A DNA stretch of 64,000 bases from Belliella aquatica (GCF_014637795.1 NZ_BMFD01000001.1:352523-416522); one strand, 5' to 3'; counted from the first letter of the stretch, positions 28,765 through 36,668 are shown. Translations and numbers: made by a program. The notes: generated by a model not told the origin, from the sequence alone.

Positions 28765-30651
28765 GTGAATATCTTAAAAGCGCCATTGATCTGTTTTGTT
28801 ATTTTCTTGATAGGAAATTCGCTTTTCGCTCAAAGACTGATAGAAGACCTAAATCGAGCAATGGTAGTCATTCCTCTCAATGGAAACCAAAGTTATATTG
28901 GCTGGAGGCTTTTGAGAAATGATCCTGAAAATGTCACTTTTGATCTTTTTCGCCAGGAAAATGAGCAAAGAATTAAACTCAATCAGGAGCCAATTTCCGC
29001 AACCACAGACTTTGTAGATCACACTTTTCAAATAGATAGAGACACAAAATATGAATTGGTAACCTTGCTCAATGGGATACAGCTTGGACAATCTGAATTT
29101 GCAAAAATACCTGCTAACACTACCACTGAACAGTATTTATCTATTCCACTTCAAATTCCTGAAGGAGGTGAAATAGGTGGAGTCAAGTATGACTACTCAG
29201 CTAATGATGTCAGTGTGGGAGACTTGGACGGAGATGGTGAATATGAAATCATCCTCAAATGGCAGCCTTCAAATGCCAAAAACCCACCACAACTCGGACT
29301 TACGGGAAATCAGATTTTAGATGCCTATAAGATGGATGGTACATTTCTGTGGAGAATTGATTTAGGAATCAATATTCGATCAGGAGCCGCATACACTCAA
29401 TTTTTAGTGTATGATTTTGATGGTGATGGAAAAGCAGAAATGATCTGCAAAACCGCCGATGGAAGTATTGATGGACTGGGAAATATTATAGGAGAAGCCA
29501 ATAAAGATTGGCGAAACCATGATTCTCAAGACAGAAAGTTTTTTGGAAAAATAGCCGAAGGTCCAGAGTATCTGACTGTATTCGAAGGTGCAACTGGCAA
29601 GGCTTTACAGTCAGAAATTTATGTCCCCAACAGATATCCTATTGATGGTTGGGGAGGAATAGGTGGCAATGGTGGAAATGATGACAGCGCAAGCCGTTCC
29701 GACCGATTCAGTGCGTGTGTTGCTTATTTGGACGGAATGCTTCCTAGTGCTGTGATGATTCGGGGTTGGTATGGAAGGACTGTTGCCGCAGCATGGGATT
29801 ACAGAGATGGTAAATTAACCCAAAAATGGGTTTTTGATTCATCTTTGCCCGAATGGGAAGGGTATTCTGGTATGGCTAACCACTCTGTAACTGTAGGTGA
29901 TTTTGACGGAGATGGAAATGATGAAATTTGTGTTGGGGCAATGACTATCAATCATGATGGAAAGGGACTTTTCACCACTGGCCTGAGACATGGTGATGCA
30001 CTTCATGCTGGAGATTTGGATCCAAATAGGCCTGGGATGGAAGTTTTTGGTATCCATGAAAACGAAGGCCGAACAATTCCATTGGGAACTCCTGCTTCTG
30101 CACTATTTGATGCAAAGACAGGGGAAATCATCTGGTCAAACAATCCCGGTTCTGATGCTGGGAGAGGCATGACTGCTGATATTGACCCTCGTTATCCCGG
30201 AGTGGAACTTTGGGGAGCGCCAGGCGGAACGAGGAGAGTAGATACTGGTGAAGTAATTTATCCAGAAACACCCAATTCCACTAATTTTGGAATCTGGTGG
30301 GATGGGGATTTATTGCGAGAACTCTTAGATAAAACCACCATTTCCAAATGGAATTGGGAGGAAAAAAAGACTGTTCCCATATTTTCACCCGAAGGTGTAG
30401 ACTCCAACAACGGAACAAAATCAACACCTTGCCTTACCGCAGATTTATTAGGAGATTGGAGGGAGGAAGTAATATGGAGGACTGCTGACAATTCCGAACT
30501 TCGGATTTATACCACTACCATTCCAGCCCAAAACAGAATCGTTACCTTAATGCATGATCCTATGTATCGCTTGGCAATTGCTTGGCAAAATGTAGCTTAC
30601 AATCAACCCCCGCATCCGAGCTTTTTTATCGGAGAAGGGATGGAGAGGTGA
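28765..30651 (+). CDS. Rhamnogalacturonan lyase, PL11 (copy 2, GTG start)
   Basis: 628 residues starting at GTG 28765; no in-frame ATG precedes the signal peptide (ends SLFAQ) and the promoter block sits immediately upstream. The same PL11 landmarks as copy 1 are present: RAMVVIPLNGNQSYIGWRLL, DVSVGDLDGDGEYEIILKW, DFDGDGKAEMICKTADGS, FGIHENEGRT and YRLAIAWQNVAYNQPPHPSF. An insertion near residue 295 (GWGGIGGNGGNDDSASRSD) is absent from copy 1. Two PL11 paralogues in one locus often split into endo-acting surface and exo-acting periplasmic enzymes; I infer this division but cannot say which is which. A heptamer array begins at its stop codon. Confidence 0.93.
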   Translation: MNILKAPLICFVIFLIGNSLFAQRLIEDLNRAMVVIPLNGNQSYIGWRLLRNDPENVTFDLFRQENEQRIKLNQEPISATTDFVDHTFQIDRDTKYELVTLLNGIQLGQSEFAKIPANTTTEQYLSIPLQIPEGGEIGGVKYDYSANDVSVGDLDGDGEYEIILKWQPSNAKNPPQLGLTGNQILDAYKMDGTFLWRIDLGINIRSGAAYTQFLVYDFDGDGKAEMICKTADGSIDGLGNIIGEANKDWRNHDSQDRKFFGKIAEGPEYLTVFEGATGKALQSEIYVPNRYPIDGWGGIGGNGGNDDSASRSDRFSACVAYLDGMLPSAVMIRGWYGRTVAAAWDYRDGKLTQKWVFDSSLPEWEGYSGMANHSVTVGDFDGDGNDEICVGAMTINHDGKGLFTTGLRHGDALHAGDLDPNRPGMEVFGIHENEGRTIPLGTPASALFDAKTGEIIWSNNPGSDAGRGMTADIDPRYPGVELWGAPGGTRRVDTGEVIYPETPNSTNFGIWWDGDLLRELLDKTTISKWNWEEKKTVPIFSPEGVDSNNGTKSTPCLTADLLGDWREEVIWRTADNSELRIYTTTIPAQNRIVTLMHDPMYRLAIAWQNVAYNQPPHPSFFIGEGMER

Positions 30652-30724
30652 GAGATTAGAAATAAGAGTCAAGAAACTAGAATCAAGTAGCAAAGATTTA
30701 AGGTGCAAAATACAAGAGTTAAGA
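30648..30724. repeat. Heptamer array 2 (11 units, partly degenerate)
   Basis: Eleven units of 7 nt, the same total length (77 nt) as array 1. The first five have AGA at positions 4-6; later units decay to AGT, AAG or AAA while keeping the 7-nt phase. The PL11 stop codon is inside the first unit. Confidence 0.75.
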
Positions 30725-30735
30725 TGCCTTTGAAA

Positions 30736-30827
30736 TGCCCTGAAAGGGCAATTGAAACTAACATTGGGTTTCAACCCAATGTCAAAGTAAATATCTGAGA
30801 ACTTTTGCCCTGACGGGGCAATTGAAT
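30736..30827. repeat. REP-like element: two TGCCCTGA...GGGCAATTGAA hairpins flanking a palindrome
   Basis: Direct copies at 30736-30757 and 30806-30827 each fold as a GCCC/GGGC hairpin followed by AATTGAA. Between them is a perfect 10-bp inverted repeat, acattgggtt/aacccaatgt (30761-30782). A variant of the flanking hairpin recurs at about 34782-34825. Nothing coding is seen in the 480-nt gap. Confidence 0.7.
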
Positions 30828-31013
30828 AGCTTAGTATAAAAAGGTAAAATCAATAGAAAAAAGCGTCAATGTAAAATTAGGACTTGACTGTACCAAGAAA
30901 AAATAGCGAGTCATATTGACTATATGGGAGATATCTCACTTTGTTCGATATGACTAGTACTTTAAATTTAAGTGATAAGTGTAAACAAAGTTCCTATTAA
31001 AATAAGGAAATGA

Positions 31014-31090
31014 CCGAGATTCGAGATGTGAAAGACTAGAAACAAGAGGCAAGTATTAAAACTGAAGTACAACAGCCTCGAGTTGGTTGA
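31014..31090. repeat. Heptamer array 3 plus short caac/gttg hairpin
   Basis: Eight 7-nt units (31014-31069), five or so retaining AGA/AGT at positions 4-6, then a palindrome-like cagcctcgagttggttg segment resembling the one at 27025. Unlike the others, this array is not adjacent to a stop codon; it lies upstream of the DUF6250 gene. Confidence 0.6.
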
Positions 31091-31131
31091 ATATTTACGA
31101 TTTTCTTTAAAATCATCTAAGCAAACTAAAA

Positions 31132-31857
31132 ATGAAAGAATCAAAATTTTCTCTTTTCATAATCCTTCTTCTTTTATTTTCCTGCCAAAATTCTAAAAAA
31201 GAAGGTAACGAAAAAGAAGTAATCTCAAATCAAGAAGCAGAAATCATATTCGAAAGCAATTTCTCTCAACCCTTAGACCTCAAGACTTGGAAAGTAGAAA
31301 TGGATTCTAATCCCCAATCGGAGGTATTTACAGAAGATGGAAAGCTGATCATGGACACAGAAGGAGGCGTGACTGTTTGGTTGGATTTGGAATTAGAGGG
31401 GAATTATGAAATCAGCTATAAAAGAAAAGTTGTGTTGGATTCTGGAAGAAATGATCGACTCTCGGATCTAAATCAGTTTTGGGCAGCAAGTGATCCCACT
31501 CAGATTGGGATGTTCAACAGATCTGGAAAATTCGAATCCTACGATGACATGCATTTGTACTATGTGGGTTTTGGTGGAAATTACAATTCTACTACCAGAT
31601 TCCGGAAATATTACCTAGGAGAAAAACCTGTTCTCGGGGAGTTTTTGGAAGCTCCTTACCTACTCGAAGCCAATCGTGATTACCTAATCAAAACCATCTG
31701 CAAGGATGGAAAAGTTAGCTTTTGGGTAGATGAGATCTTGTTTTTCGAATATGAAGACCCAGAGCCATTGGAAAAGGGATACTTTGGATTCCGATCTACC
31801 TGGTCAAGACATGAAATAAGTGATTTGGTTGTTCGTAAACTTCAACCTACCATTTAA
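31132..31857 (+). CDS. DUF6250-type concanavalin-like lipoprotein
   Basis: 241 residues, lipobox LLLFSCQNS (Cys about 18), then a single beta-rich domain with IFESNFSQPLDLKTWKVEM, DLNQFWAASDP, YYVGFGGNYNSTTRFRKYY and GYFGFRSTWSRHEISDL. I recognise this as the DUF6250 pattern, an LamG/concanavalin-like fold commonly encoded next to rhamnogalacturonan-active enzymes; the activity is not known to me. The RFRKYY and terminal FGFRSTWSRH residues are the best conserved-looking part and could form the binding face. The stop codon is merged with an AAACCTGACAGGTTT repeat, and the PL26-like gene follows 97 nt later, possibly on the same transcript. Confidence 0.7.
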   Translation: MKESKFSLFIILLLLFSCQNSKKEGNEKEVISNQEAEIIFESNFSQPLDLKTWKVEMDSNPQSEVFTEDGKLIMDTEGGVTVWLDLELEGNYEISYKRKVVLDSGRNDRLSDLNQFWAASDPTQIGMFNRSGKFESYDDMHLYYVGFGGNYNSTTRFRKYYLGEKPVLGEFLEAPYLLEANRDYLIKTICKDGKVSFWVDEILFFEYEDPEPLEKGYFGFRSTWSRHEISDLVVRKLQPTI

Positions 31858-31927
31858 AACCTGACAGGTTTGATGACCAGAAATGGATTAAAAACAAATG
31901 CGGATCTGTAAAAAACTTGTCAGGTTT
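31857..31927. repeat. AAACCTGACAGGTTT repeat element, copy 1
   Basis: A near-palindromic AAACCTGACAGGTTT (31857-31871) and a second box, AAACTTGTCAGGTTT (31913-31927), bracket 41 nt. The same two-box layout occurs at 40185-40252, so this is a dispersed intergenic element of about 70 nt. Confidence 0.7.
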
Positions 31928-31954
31928 CCGTCCTCAAAATTAACATCAGACACT

Positions 31955-34669
31955 ATGAAAAATAAACCAAAAATATCCAGAAGATCCTTTGTAAAAGCAT
32001 CTACAGCCCTTACTGGCGGAGCGTATTTGCTTTCCCCGATGATGGCAAATGCCCATTTTTTCCAAAGAAGTAAAGACAGCGTGCAACTCGCTTGGTTGGG
32101 AAATACTGCACCAAAGCACAATCAAGGTTTCACTTGGGGGACTTGCTGGCCTAAGGGAAAAGTCAAGCGAGAATCTGGCTTTGACTTGGTTTCTTCTGAG
32201 AGGGAAGATATTCCTGTGCAAAGTTGGCCATTGGCATATTGGCCGGATGGTTCGCTCAAGTGGACAGGGCATGCAGTTCCTGCGATAGAACTTAGCTATA
32301 CAGCTTTCCAACTATCACCTACCAGCAAAGCAAAATTGCTGCAAGGGATGAAAGTCGAAGAATCAGATACGACAATCAAGATCGATACAGGTGACTTGCT
32401 GTACACCATCCCCAAATCTGGCAATCAAATCATCACCAGCATCCAAAAAGGTGAAAAAACCTTAGCCCAAAATGGGAGATTGGTGGTTTTGCACCAAAAT
32501 GTCTCAGATGAAGATGCTGCCGATCAGATTAAGAAAACTAATTTTCAGGGAAATATATCCAAGATTTCCCTTGAGCAAAAAGGCGCACTTAGAAGCGTGG
32601 TGAAGATAGAAGGTTCGCACCGATCTGAAGCGGGAAGAGATTTTATCACCTACGTGGTCAGATTGTACTTTTACCATCAAGCCGCTTCCTTCAAAATGGT
32701 GCATACCATTATTTTTGACGGAGAGGAAGAGACCGATTTTATCAAAGGCATTGGGGTGAAGTTCGATGTACCCATGCAGGATGAATTGCATGATAGGCAT
32801 ATTCGGTTTGCGGGTCAGAATGATGGGATTTTTAGCGAAGCGGTAAGAGGACTTACAGGTCTGAGGAGAGATCCAGGAAAAGTCATCATTGCGGCGCAGC
32901 TTGCAGGAGAAAAGACGCCTCCAATCAGCGAATTCCCAGCAAATGTCTCCAAAAACATCAACTATATTCCAGCTTTTGGGGATTACACACTTTTCCAAGG
33001 GGATGCAGATTCATTTTCCATCAGAAAAAGAACCGCCGAAGGACACTCTTGGCTGAATTCCGCCCATGGTCAGCGTGCCAGAGGATTGGCAGCAGTAGGT
33101 GGGCCAAGCGGGAGTTTTGCCTTTGGAGTAAGGAATTTTTGGGAAAGTTTTCCCGGACAGTTGGACATCAAAAATGCCCATACCGATACAGCCGAAGTGA
33201 CGGCTTGGCTTTGGGCGCCAAACTCCCCTGCCATGGATTTGCGCTTCTACCATGATGGCATGGGACAAGACACCTATCCCAAGCAGTTGGATGCTCTGGA
33301 TATCACTTATGAAGATTACGAACCAGGATTTGGCACAGCCAAAGGAGTGGCAAGAACCTCAGAGTTGAATTTCTGGGCACTGGATTCCACGCCTAGTCAC
33401 AGCCAGTTCAACGACATGTGTACTTACCTCGAAGAGCCACCACTGCTGACAGCAGACTCCGAATACATGCTTCAGGTTGGTGTTTTTGGAGGATTGTGGT
33501 ACACAGACAAGCTCCAAAGCGATCGCGCCAAAGAATTCAACGAGCAACTTGACTGGTATTTCCACTTTTACCAAAAGCAAGTCGAGGAGCACAAATGGTA
33601 TGGATTCTGGGATTTTGGGGACTTTATGCATACTTACGATACCGATAGACATATGTGGAGGTATGACGTAGGTGGCTTTGCATGGGACAATTCAGAACTG
33701 TCCACGGACCTTTGGCTTTGGTATTATTATCTGAAAACGGGAAAGAAAGAAGCCTTCCGTATAGCAGAAGCCATGACCCGACATACGGGAGAAGTTGATG
33801 TTCACCATTCTGGGCCTTTTGCTCCGCTCGGAAGTAGGCACAATGTGATGCATTGGGGATGTAGCGCCAAGCAGCTCCGAATCAGTACCGCTGCCAACAG
33901 AAGATTTTTCTACTACCTCACAGCAGACGAGCGCACAGGCGACTTGATGCGAGAGCAGGTCAATGCCGCTGAAGCACTGCTCAAAGTCGTACCGATCCGA
34001 AAAGTAGCACCCAAGGAAACTTGGGGAACGGACGATCAAAACAGAGTTTATCTTGGGTTCGGTACAGACTGGGGTTCTGTAGCCGCCGCTTGGCTTACCG
34101 AATGGGAAAGAACAGAGGACAAAGAAATTCGCGAAAAACTCCTCAACAGCATGCGCTCCATCGGCAACCAACCCAAAGGTTTCTACTCCATGGGAAGTCG
34201 CATGAACCTACAAACAGGAGAATTCGAGAAAGTCAAAACCAAAAGAGCCTCCGCTTCCCATCTTTCAGCGGTGTTTGGGCTGACCGAGATCGCCATCGAA
34301 CTCTATGAATTGGTGGACATGAAGTCCTTCAACAAAGCTTGGCTTCAATACTGCGAAATGTACAATGCCAGCCCTGAAGAACAAGAAAAAGTCCTCGGGA
34401 ATAGTCTTGGAAAACTCAATTTACAACAAGGTCATGCGCGCTTGACAGCCTTCGTAGCAAAAGAAAAATCAGATCCTCGCTTGGCAAAACGAGCATGGGA
34501 AGAATTCTACGCAGGAGAAGGCGGCATCCGCAGACATGGAGTCGCCAAAGAAATCTCCGGCCCCGAAGTCCTCACCCCCCGCACCGAAGCCCTAGGCGTT
34601 TCCACAAACGCGACTGCCCAATGGGGCTTGGCCGCGATGCATTGTCTCGCTATTTTGGGGGAAAAGTGA
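31955..34669 (+). CDS. Tat-exported exo-rhamnogalacturonan lyase-like protein (PL26/PcRGLX type)
   Basis: The ATG at 31955 (904 residues) starts a twin-arginine signal: ISRRSFVKAS, hydrophobic stretch, MMANAHF. The N-terminal region VQLAWLGNTAPKHNQGFTWG, VQSWPLAYWPDGSLKWTGHA is the RIFT-barrel signature I associate with PcRGLX/YetA proteins. It is followed by a large beta domain and, from about residue 530, an alpha-rich toroid (WYFHFYQKQVEEHKWYGFWD, RHMWRYDVGGFAWDNSE). PL26 members remove unsaturated galacturonosyl-rhamnose from rhamnogalacturonan ends. Tat export implies folding in the cytoplasm, perhaps with a cofactor or metal. The second half is clearly GC-richer (about 50-65% in places) than its neighbours, hinting at a different origin. 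A heptamer array begins at its stop. Confidence 0.82.
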   Translation: MKNKPKISRRSFVKASTALTGGAYLLSPMMANAHFFQRSKDSVQLAWLGNTAPKHNQGFTWGTCWPKGKVKRESGFDLVSSEREDIPVQSWPLAYWPDGSLKWTGHAVPAIELSYTAFQLSPTSKAKLLQGMKVEESDTTIKIDTGDLLYTIPKSGNQIITSIQKGEKTLAQNGRLVVLHQNVSDEDAADQIKKTNFQGNISKISLEQKGALRSVVKIEGSHRSEAGRDFITYVVRLYFYHQAASFKMVHTIIFDGEEETDFIKGIGVKFDVPMQDELHDRHIRFAGQNDGIFSEAVRGLTGLRRDPGKVIIAAQLAGEKTPPISEFPANVSKNINYIPAFGDYTLFQGDADSFSIRKRTAEGHSWLNSAHGQRARGLAAVGGPSGSFAFGVRNFWESFPGQLDIKNAHTDTAEVTAWLWAPNSPAMDLRFYHDGMGQDTYPKQLDALDITYEDYEPGFGTAKGVARTSELNFWALDSTPSHSQFNDMCTYLEEPPLLTADSEYMLQVGVFGGLWYTDKLQSDRAKEFNEQLDWYFHFYQKQVEEHKWYGFWDFGDFMHTYDTDRHMWRYDVGGFAWDNSELSTDLWLWYYYLKTGKKEAFRIAEAMTRHTGEVDVHHSGPFAPLGSRHNVMHWGCSAKQLRISTAANRRFFYYLTADERTGDLMREQVNAAEALLKVVPIRKVAPKETWGTDDQNRVYLGFGTDWGSVAAAWLTEWERTEDKEIREKLLNSMRSIGNQPKGFYSMGSRMNLQTGEFEKVKTKRASASHLSAVFGLTEIAIELYELVDMKSFNKAWLQYCEMYNASPEEQEKVLGNSLGKLNLQQGHARLTAFVAKEKSDPRLAKRAWEEFYAGEGGIRRHGVAKEISGPEVLTPRTEALGVSTNATAQWGLAAMHCLAILGEK

Positions 34670-34721
34670 GGGGTGAGATGTGAGATTTGAGACATAAGAT
34701 TCAAGATGAAAGACTTGAAAG
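34666..34721. repeat. Heptamer array 4 (8 units)
   Basis: Eight 7-nt units; six in a row have AGA at positions 4-6. The PL26-like stop codon is within the first, degenerate unit. Palindromes follow directly, as with arrays 1 and 2. Confidence 0.75.
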
Positions 34722-34737
34722 GGCTTATGATCCAAGA

Positions 34738-34830
34738 ATCGGGTCATGACCCGATGTCTAAAAAGATTTCAGTTGAACGTTTGCCCTGAAAAGCCTGTCC
34801 CGCATCCTTATCGGGAGGCAATTGAATGGC
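34738..34830. repeat. Palindrome plus REP-like hairpin interrupted by a second repeat
   Basis: Perfect 18-nt palindrome atcgggtca/tgacccgat at 34738-34755, then a copy of the tgccctgaaa...ggcaattgaa hairpin (see 30736) split by about 25 nt containing agcctgtcccg and cggga. That insert shares aagcctgtcccg with the palindrome at 4986, so one repeat class appears nested inside another. Confidence 0.6.
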
Positions 34831-34880
34831 TATCGGAAATAAAGAGAAATTAATAAAAAAAGTGTCAAGTATTTTCAGGA

Positions 34881-34943
34881 CGAGACAGTCTCACGCACGG
34901 TTCTGTGGGAAGGTGGGGGTGCAATTCCCTCGCCTGACCCGAT
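34881..34943 (+). mobile_element. Group II intron 3' remnant (end of domain V and domain VI)
   Basis: The string gtctcacgcacggttctgtg matches the 3' strand of bacterial group II intron domain V, and the following ggtgggggtgcaattccctcgcc folds as a domain VI hairpin with a bulged A, ending in a CTGACCCGAT-type 3' terminus. The 5' strand of domain V, the rest of the ribozyme and the maturase ORF are absent, so this is a 5'-truncated relic. It lies directly before a toxin-antitoxin pair. Confidence 0.65.
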
Positions 34944-34972
34944 TGCCAGTAATGTGAACAAACCACAAAATG

Positions 34973-35004
34973 TTTCCATATAATTCAACTTTTTATTATC
35001 TTTG
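34973..35004 (+). promoter_or_regulatory. Promoter of the toxin-antitoxin pair
   Basis: TATCTTTG (34997-35004) is a full TAnnTTTG -7 box, with TTTC (34973-34976) 20 nt upstream as a likely -33 element, 26 nt before the toxin ATG. It lacks the ACAGGA block, unlike the carbohydrate promoters. Confidence 0.6.
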
Positions 35005-35030
35005 TTCTGTATTATGATTTAAAAAACTGA

Positions 35031-35363
35031 ATGGATAAATATTTTGACGTCATTTTTCTTGAACAAGCTCTCGAGTTTTTAGAAAAGTTGGATTTGAAAA
35101 CAAGACAAAAAATATACTACAACGTTGACAAGGCCAAACTTGGACTTGACCCGAAACTGTTCAAAAAACTGACTGATGAAATTTGGGAGTTCAGGACAAA
35201 ATATAGCGGACTGCAATATCGACTTTTCGCATTTTGGGACAAAACTGACAAATCTGAAACACTTGTCATTTCAACACATGGAATTGTGAAAAAAGTTGAT
35301 AAAGTTCCGAAAGCAGATATCGAAAAAGCGGAAAGGATTAGAAAAGAATACTTTGAACAATAA
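35031..35363 (+). CDS. RelE/HigB-type toxin (Gp49-like)
   Basis: 110 residues with the Gp49/HigB pattern: FFLEQALEFLEKLDLKTRQKI-like N-terminus, KKLTDEIWEFRTKYSGLQYRLFAFWD core (EIWEFR and YRLFAF are the diagnostic strands) and a C-terminal helix KADIEKAERIRKEYFEQ. The family comprises ribosome-dependent mRNA interferases that are inhibited by the partner antitoxin. Toxin precedes antitoxin, the order usual for higBA. The antitoxin ATG is 5 nt downstream. The pair is embedded in a pectin locus next to a group II intron relic and repeats, consistent with insertion as a mobile module. Confidence 0.85.
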   Translation: MDKYFDVIFLEQALEFLEKLDLKTRQKIYYNVDKAKLGLDPKLFKKLTDEIWEFRTKYSGLQYRLFAFWDKTDKSETLVISTHGIVKKVDKVPKADIEKAERIRKEYFEQ

Positions 35364-35367
35364 AACT

Positions 35368-35700
35368 ATGGAAACAAAGAATAAAAAAATGAAAATGATG
35401 ACCCTTGGCCAGCTCAAAGACAGGGATATAGGGGAAATAGGAACTCCAGAAAGGGACAAATATGAATTTGACCTGCGAATGGAATTACTTGGAGAAATGA
35501 TAAAATCCGTGCGGAAAGAAAGGAATTTGACCCAAGAACAACTTGGAGAACTTATAGGTGTCCAAAAATCCCAGATTTCGAAATTAGAACGGAGTACAAA
35601 AAATGTTACCATCGAAACGATCTTGAAAGTCTTTAAAGCATTAAAAGCTAACGTTAAGTTTAGTGTAGAAATGAACGAATTGGAATTTAATGTAGCGTGA
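35368..35700 (+). CDS. XRE-family HTH antitoxin (HigA-like)
   Basis: The ATG at 35368 gives 110 residues; an in-frame upstream ATG at 35296 would lie inside the toxin gene. Residues about 45-100 form an XRE helix-turn-helix: IKSVRKERNLTQEQLGELIGV, QKSQISKLERSTKNVTIETILKVFKAL. The acidic and Met-rich N-terminus (MKMMTLGQLKDRDIGEIG) likely contacts the toxin. As in other HigBA-type modules it should neutralise the toxin and repress the shared promoter, but no clear operator palindrome is visible around the -7 box at 34997. Confidence 0.87.
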   Translation: METKNKKMKMMTLGQLKDRDIGEIGTPERDKYEFDLRMELLGEMIKSVRKERNLTQEQLGELIGVQKSQISKLERSTKNVTIETILKVFKALKANVKFSVEMNELEFNVA

Positions 35701-35972
35701 AAATAAGGACAATACTGGCAACAGCACCTAAGATAGCATGGGGCGGTAAGTGGAATCCGAAGGGTTTGTTCCTCGAAGTAACATTATCTAAGGCCGATAG
35801 CTAATCGCTTCGAAATGTCCCACGTTTCCAAGCTGAATCATGTTGACCTTTAAAATTTTAGAAACCTTTCTCCTCTTCTCTTGCAGCAGAATCACACAAC
35901 AAACAATCCCGGAAAGTATTAAAACCTGAATTTCAAACATTGATAGATTCAGCAAATCCAGATCAAAAAAAT
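35701..35972. other. Structured-looking intergenic stretch after the antitoxin
   Basis: No gene. The part 35714-35820 has near-direct repeats ctaagatagc and ctaaggccgatagc, and TCGAAG/CTTCGA arms around 35776 and 35808. The text differs from flanking AT-rich DNA and could be the boundary of the inserted module. I could not match it to a known attachment site. Confidence 0.35.
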
Positions 35973-36419
35973 ATGATTCCATTCTTCACCGATATCTTTA
36001 CTTACCATCATTACATCAATCAGAACTTGTGCAAACAGCTGATCGAGCATCAAGAAACACTTTCTGAGCGAACTATTCCACTTTTTTCCCATATCATCAA
36101 TGCGCAGCAAATTTGGATCACCCGAATTATCAAGGGAGCACAGAGCTTGGCAGTCTTCCAAGTGCACACGCTTGAGGAATGCCAAAGATTGGATGATGAA
36201 AACTACCATCAGACTTTACAGATTCTGAATGAATTGAAACTGGATAATGAGATCCTTTACCGAAATTCCCAGGGCGAGGAATACAGAAATTCTATTCAAG
36301 AAATCTTATTTCATATTGCAAATCATCATACTCACCATAGAGGACAGATAATCTCAGACCTCCGTCAATCAAATATAGACCCTATCAAGACAGACTATAT
36401 TTTTTACAAAAGACTTTAG
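35973..36419 (+). CDS. DinB-like four-helix metal-binding protein
   Basis: The ATG at 35973 (148 residues) begins MIPFFTDIFTYHHYINQNL, the normal DinB N-terminus; an in-frame ATG at 35940 adds 11 atypical residues. The three histidine positions of the family are visible: one in helix 2 (LFSHIINAQQIWITRI) and the pair in HIANHHTHHRGQI near residue 120. DinB/YfiT-like proteins include thiol-dependent transferases; substrate here is unknown. It has no obvious link to carbohydrate use and may be a resident gene interrupted from its neighbours by the toxin-antitoxin module. Confidence 0.82.
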   Translation: MIPFFTDIFTYHHYINQNLCKQLIEHQETLSERTIPLFSHIINAQQIWITRIIKGAQSLAVFQVHTLEECQRLDDENYHQTLQILNELKLDNEILYRNSQGEEYRNSIQEILFHIANHHTHHRGQIISDLRQSNIDPIKTDYIFYKRL

Positions 36420-36605
36420 ACCTATTTACCCCAATAGATTAAGAAGGAACATTGTCTTTCATTTTCATTTATGATTCGCTTTTTTCTATTGCGTCGTGAA
36501 AGTTTTTGGGTGAAATAATAGTGTTATTTTTTGTATCCACCTGTCAAACCCGTTTTTAGACTATTTTAAGGCTTTTAAAACTTTATATCCTTTTACCTAA
36601 AGAAA

Positions 36606-36656
36606 ACCACCGATAAACACAGAATTGACTGAGAACAAACCGTGTTTATCAGTGGT
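36606..36656. terminator. Bidirectional hairpin between convergent genes
   Basis: Arms accaccgataaacac (36606-36620) and gtgtttatcagtggt (36642-36656) pair with a single mismatch over 15 bp around a 21-nt loop. It sits between the DinB-like gene and the leftward SDR gene. It also resembles a widely dispersed gataaacac-type repeat, so it may be a repeat used as a terminator. Confidence 0.55.
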
Positions 36657-36668
36657 ATAAGACATTCA

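Noticed and set aside
31857-31927. AAACCTGACAGGTTT boxes as regulator operators
   Set aside because: They occur at gene ends and between convergent genes rather than at promoters, so a dispersed repeat is the better reading.
32504-32998. Minus-strand open frame of 164 codons
   Set aside because: Also antisense to the PL26-like gene, with composition typical of a shadow frame.
33692-34171. Minus-strand open frame of 159 codons in the PL26-like gene
   Set aside because: Created by the higher GC of that gene; no start context, no domain, fully antisense to a recognised protein.
26860-34721. Heptamer and palindromic repeats considered as CRISPR arrays
   Set aside because: Units are 7 nt with no spacer/repeat alternation of 20-40 nt, and no cas genes are present.
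35714-35820. Possible integron-type attachment site after the toxin-antitoxin pair
   Set aside because: I could not identify paired core sites with the required imperfect inverted symmetry; left as an unexplained structured stretch.
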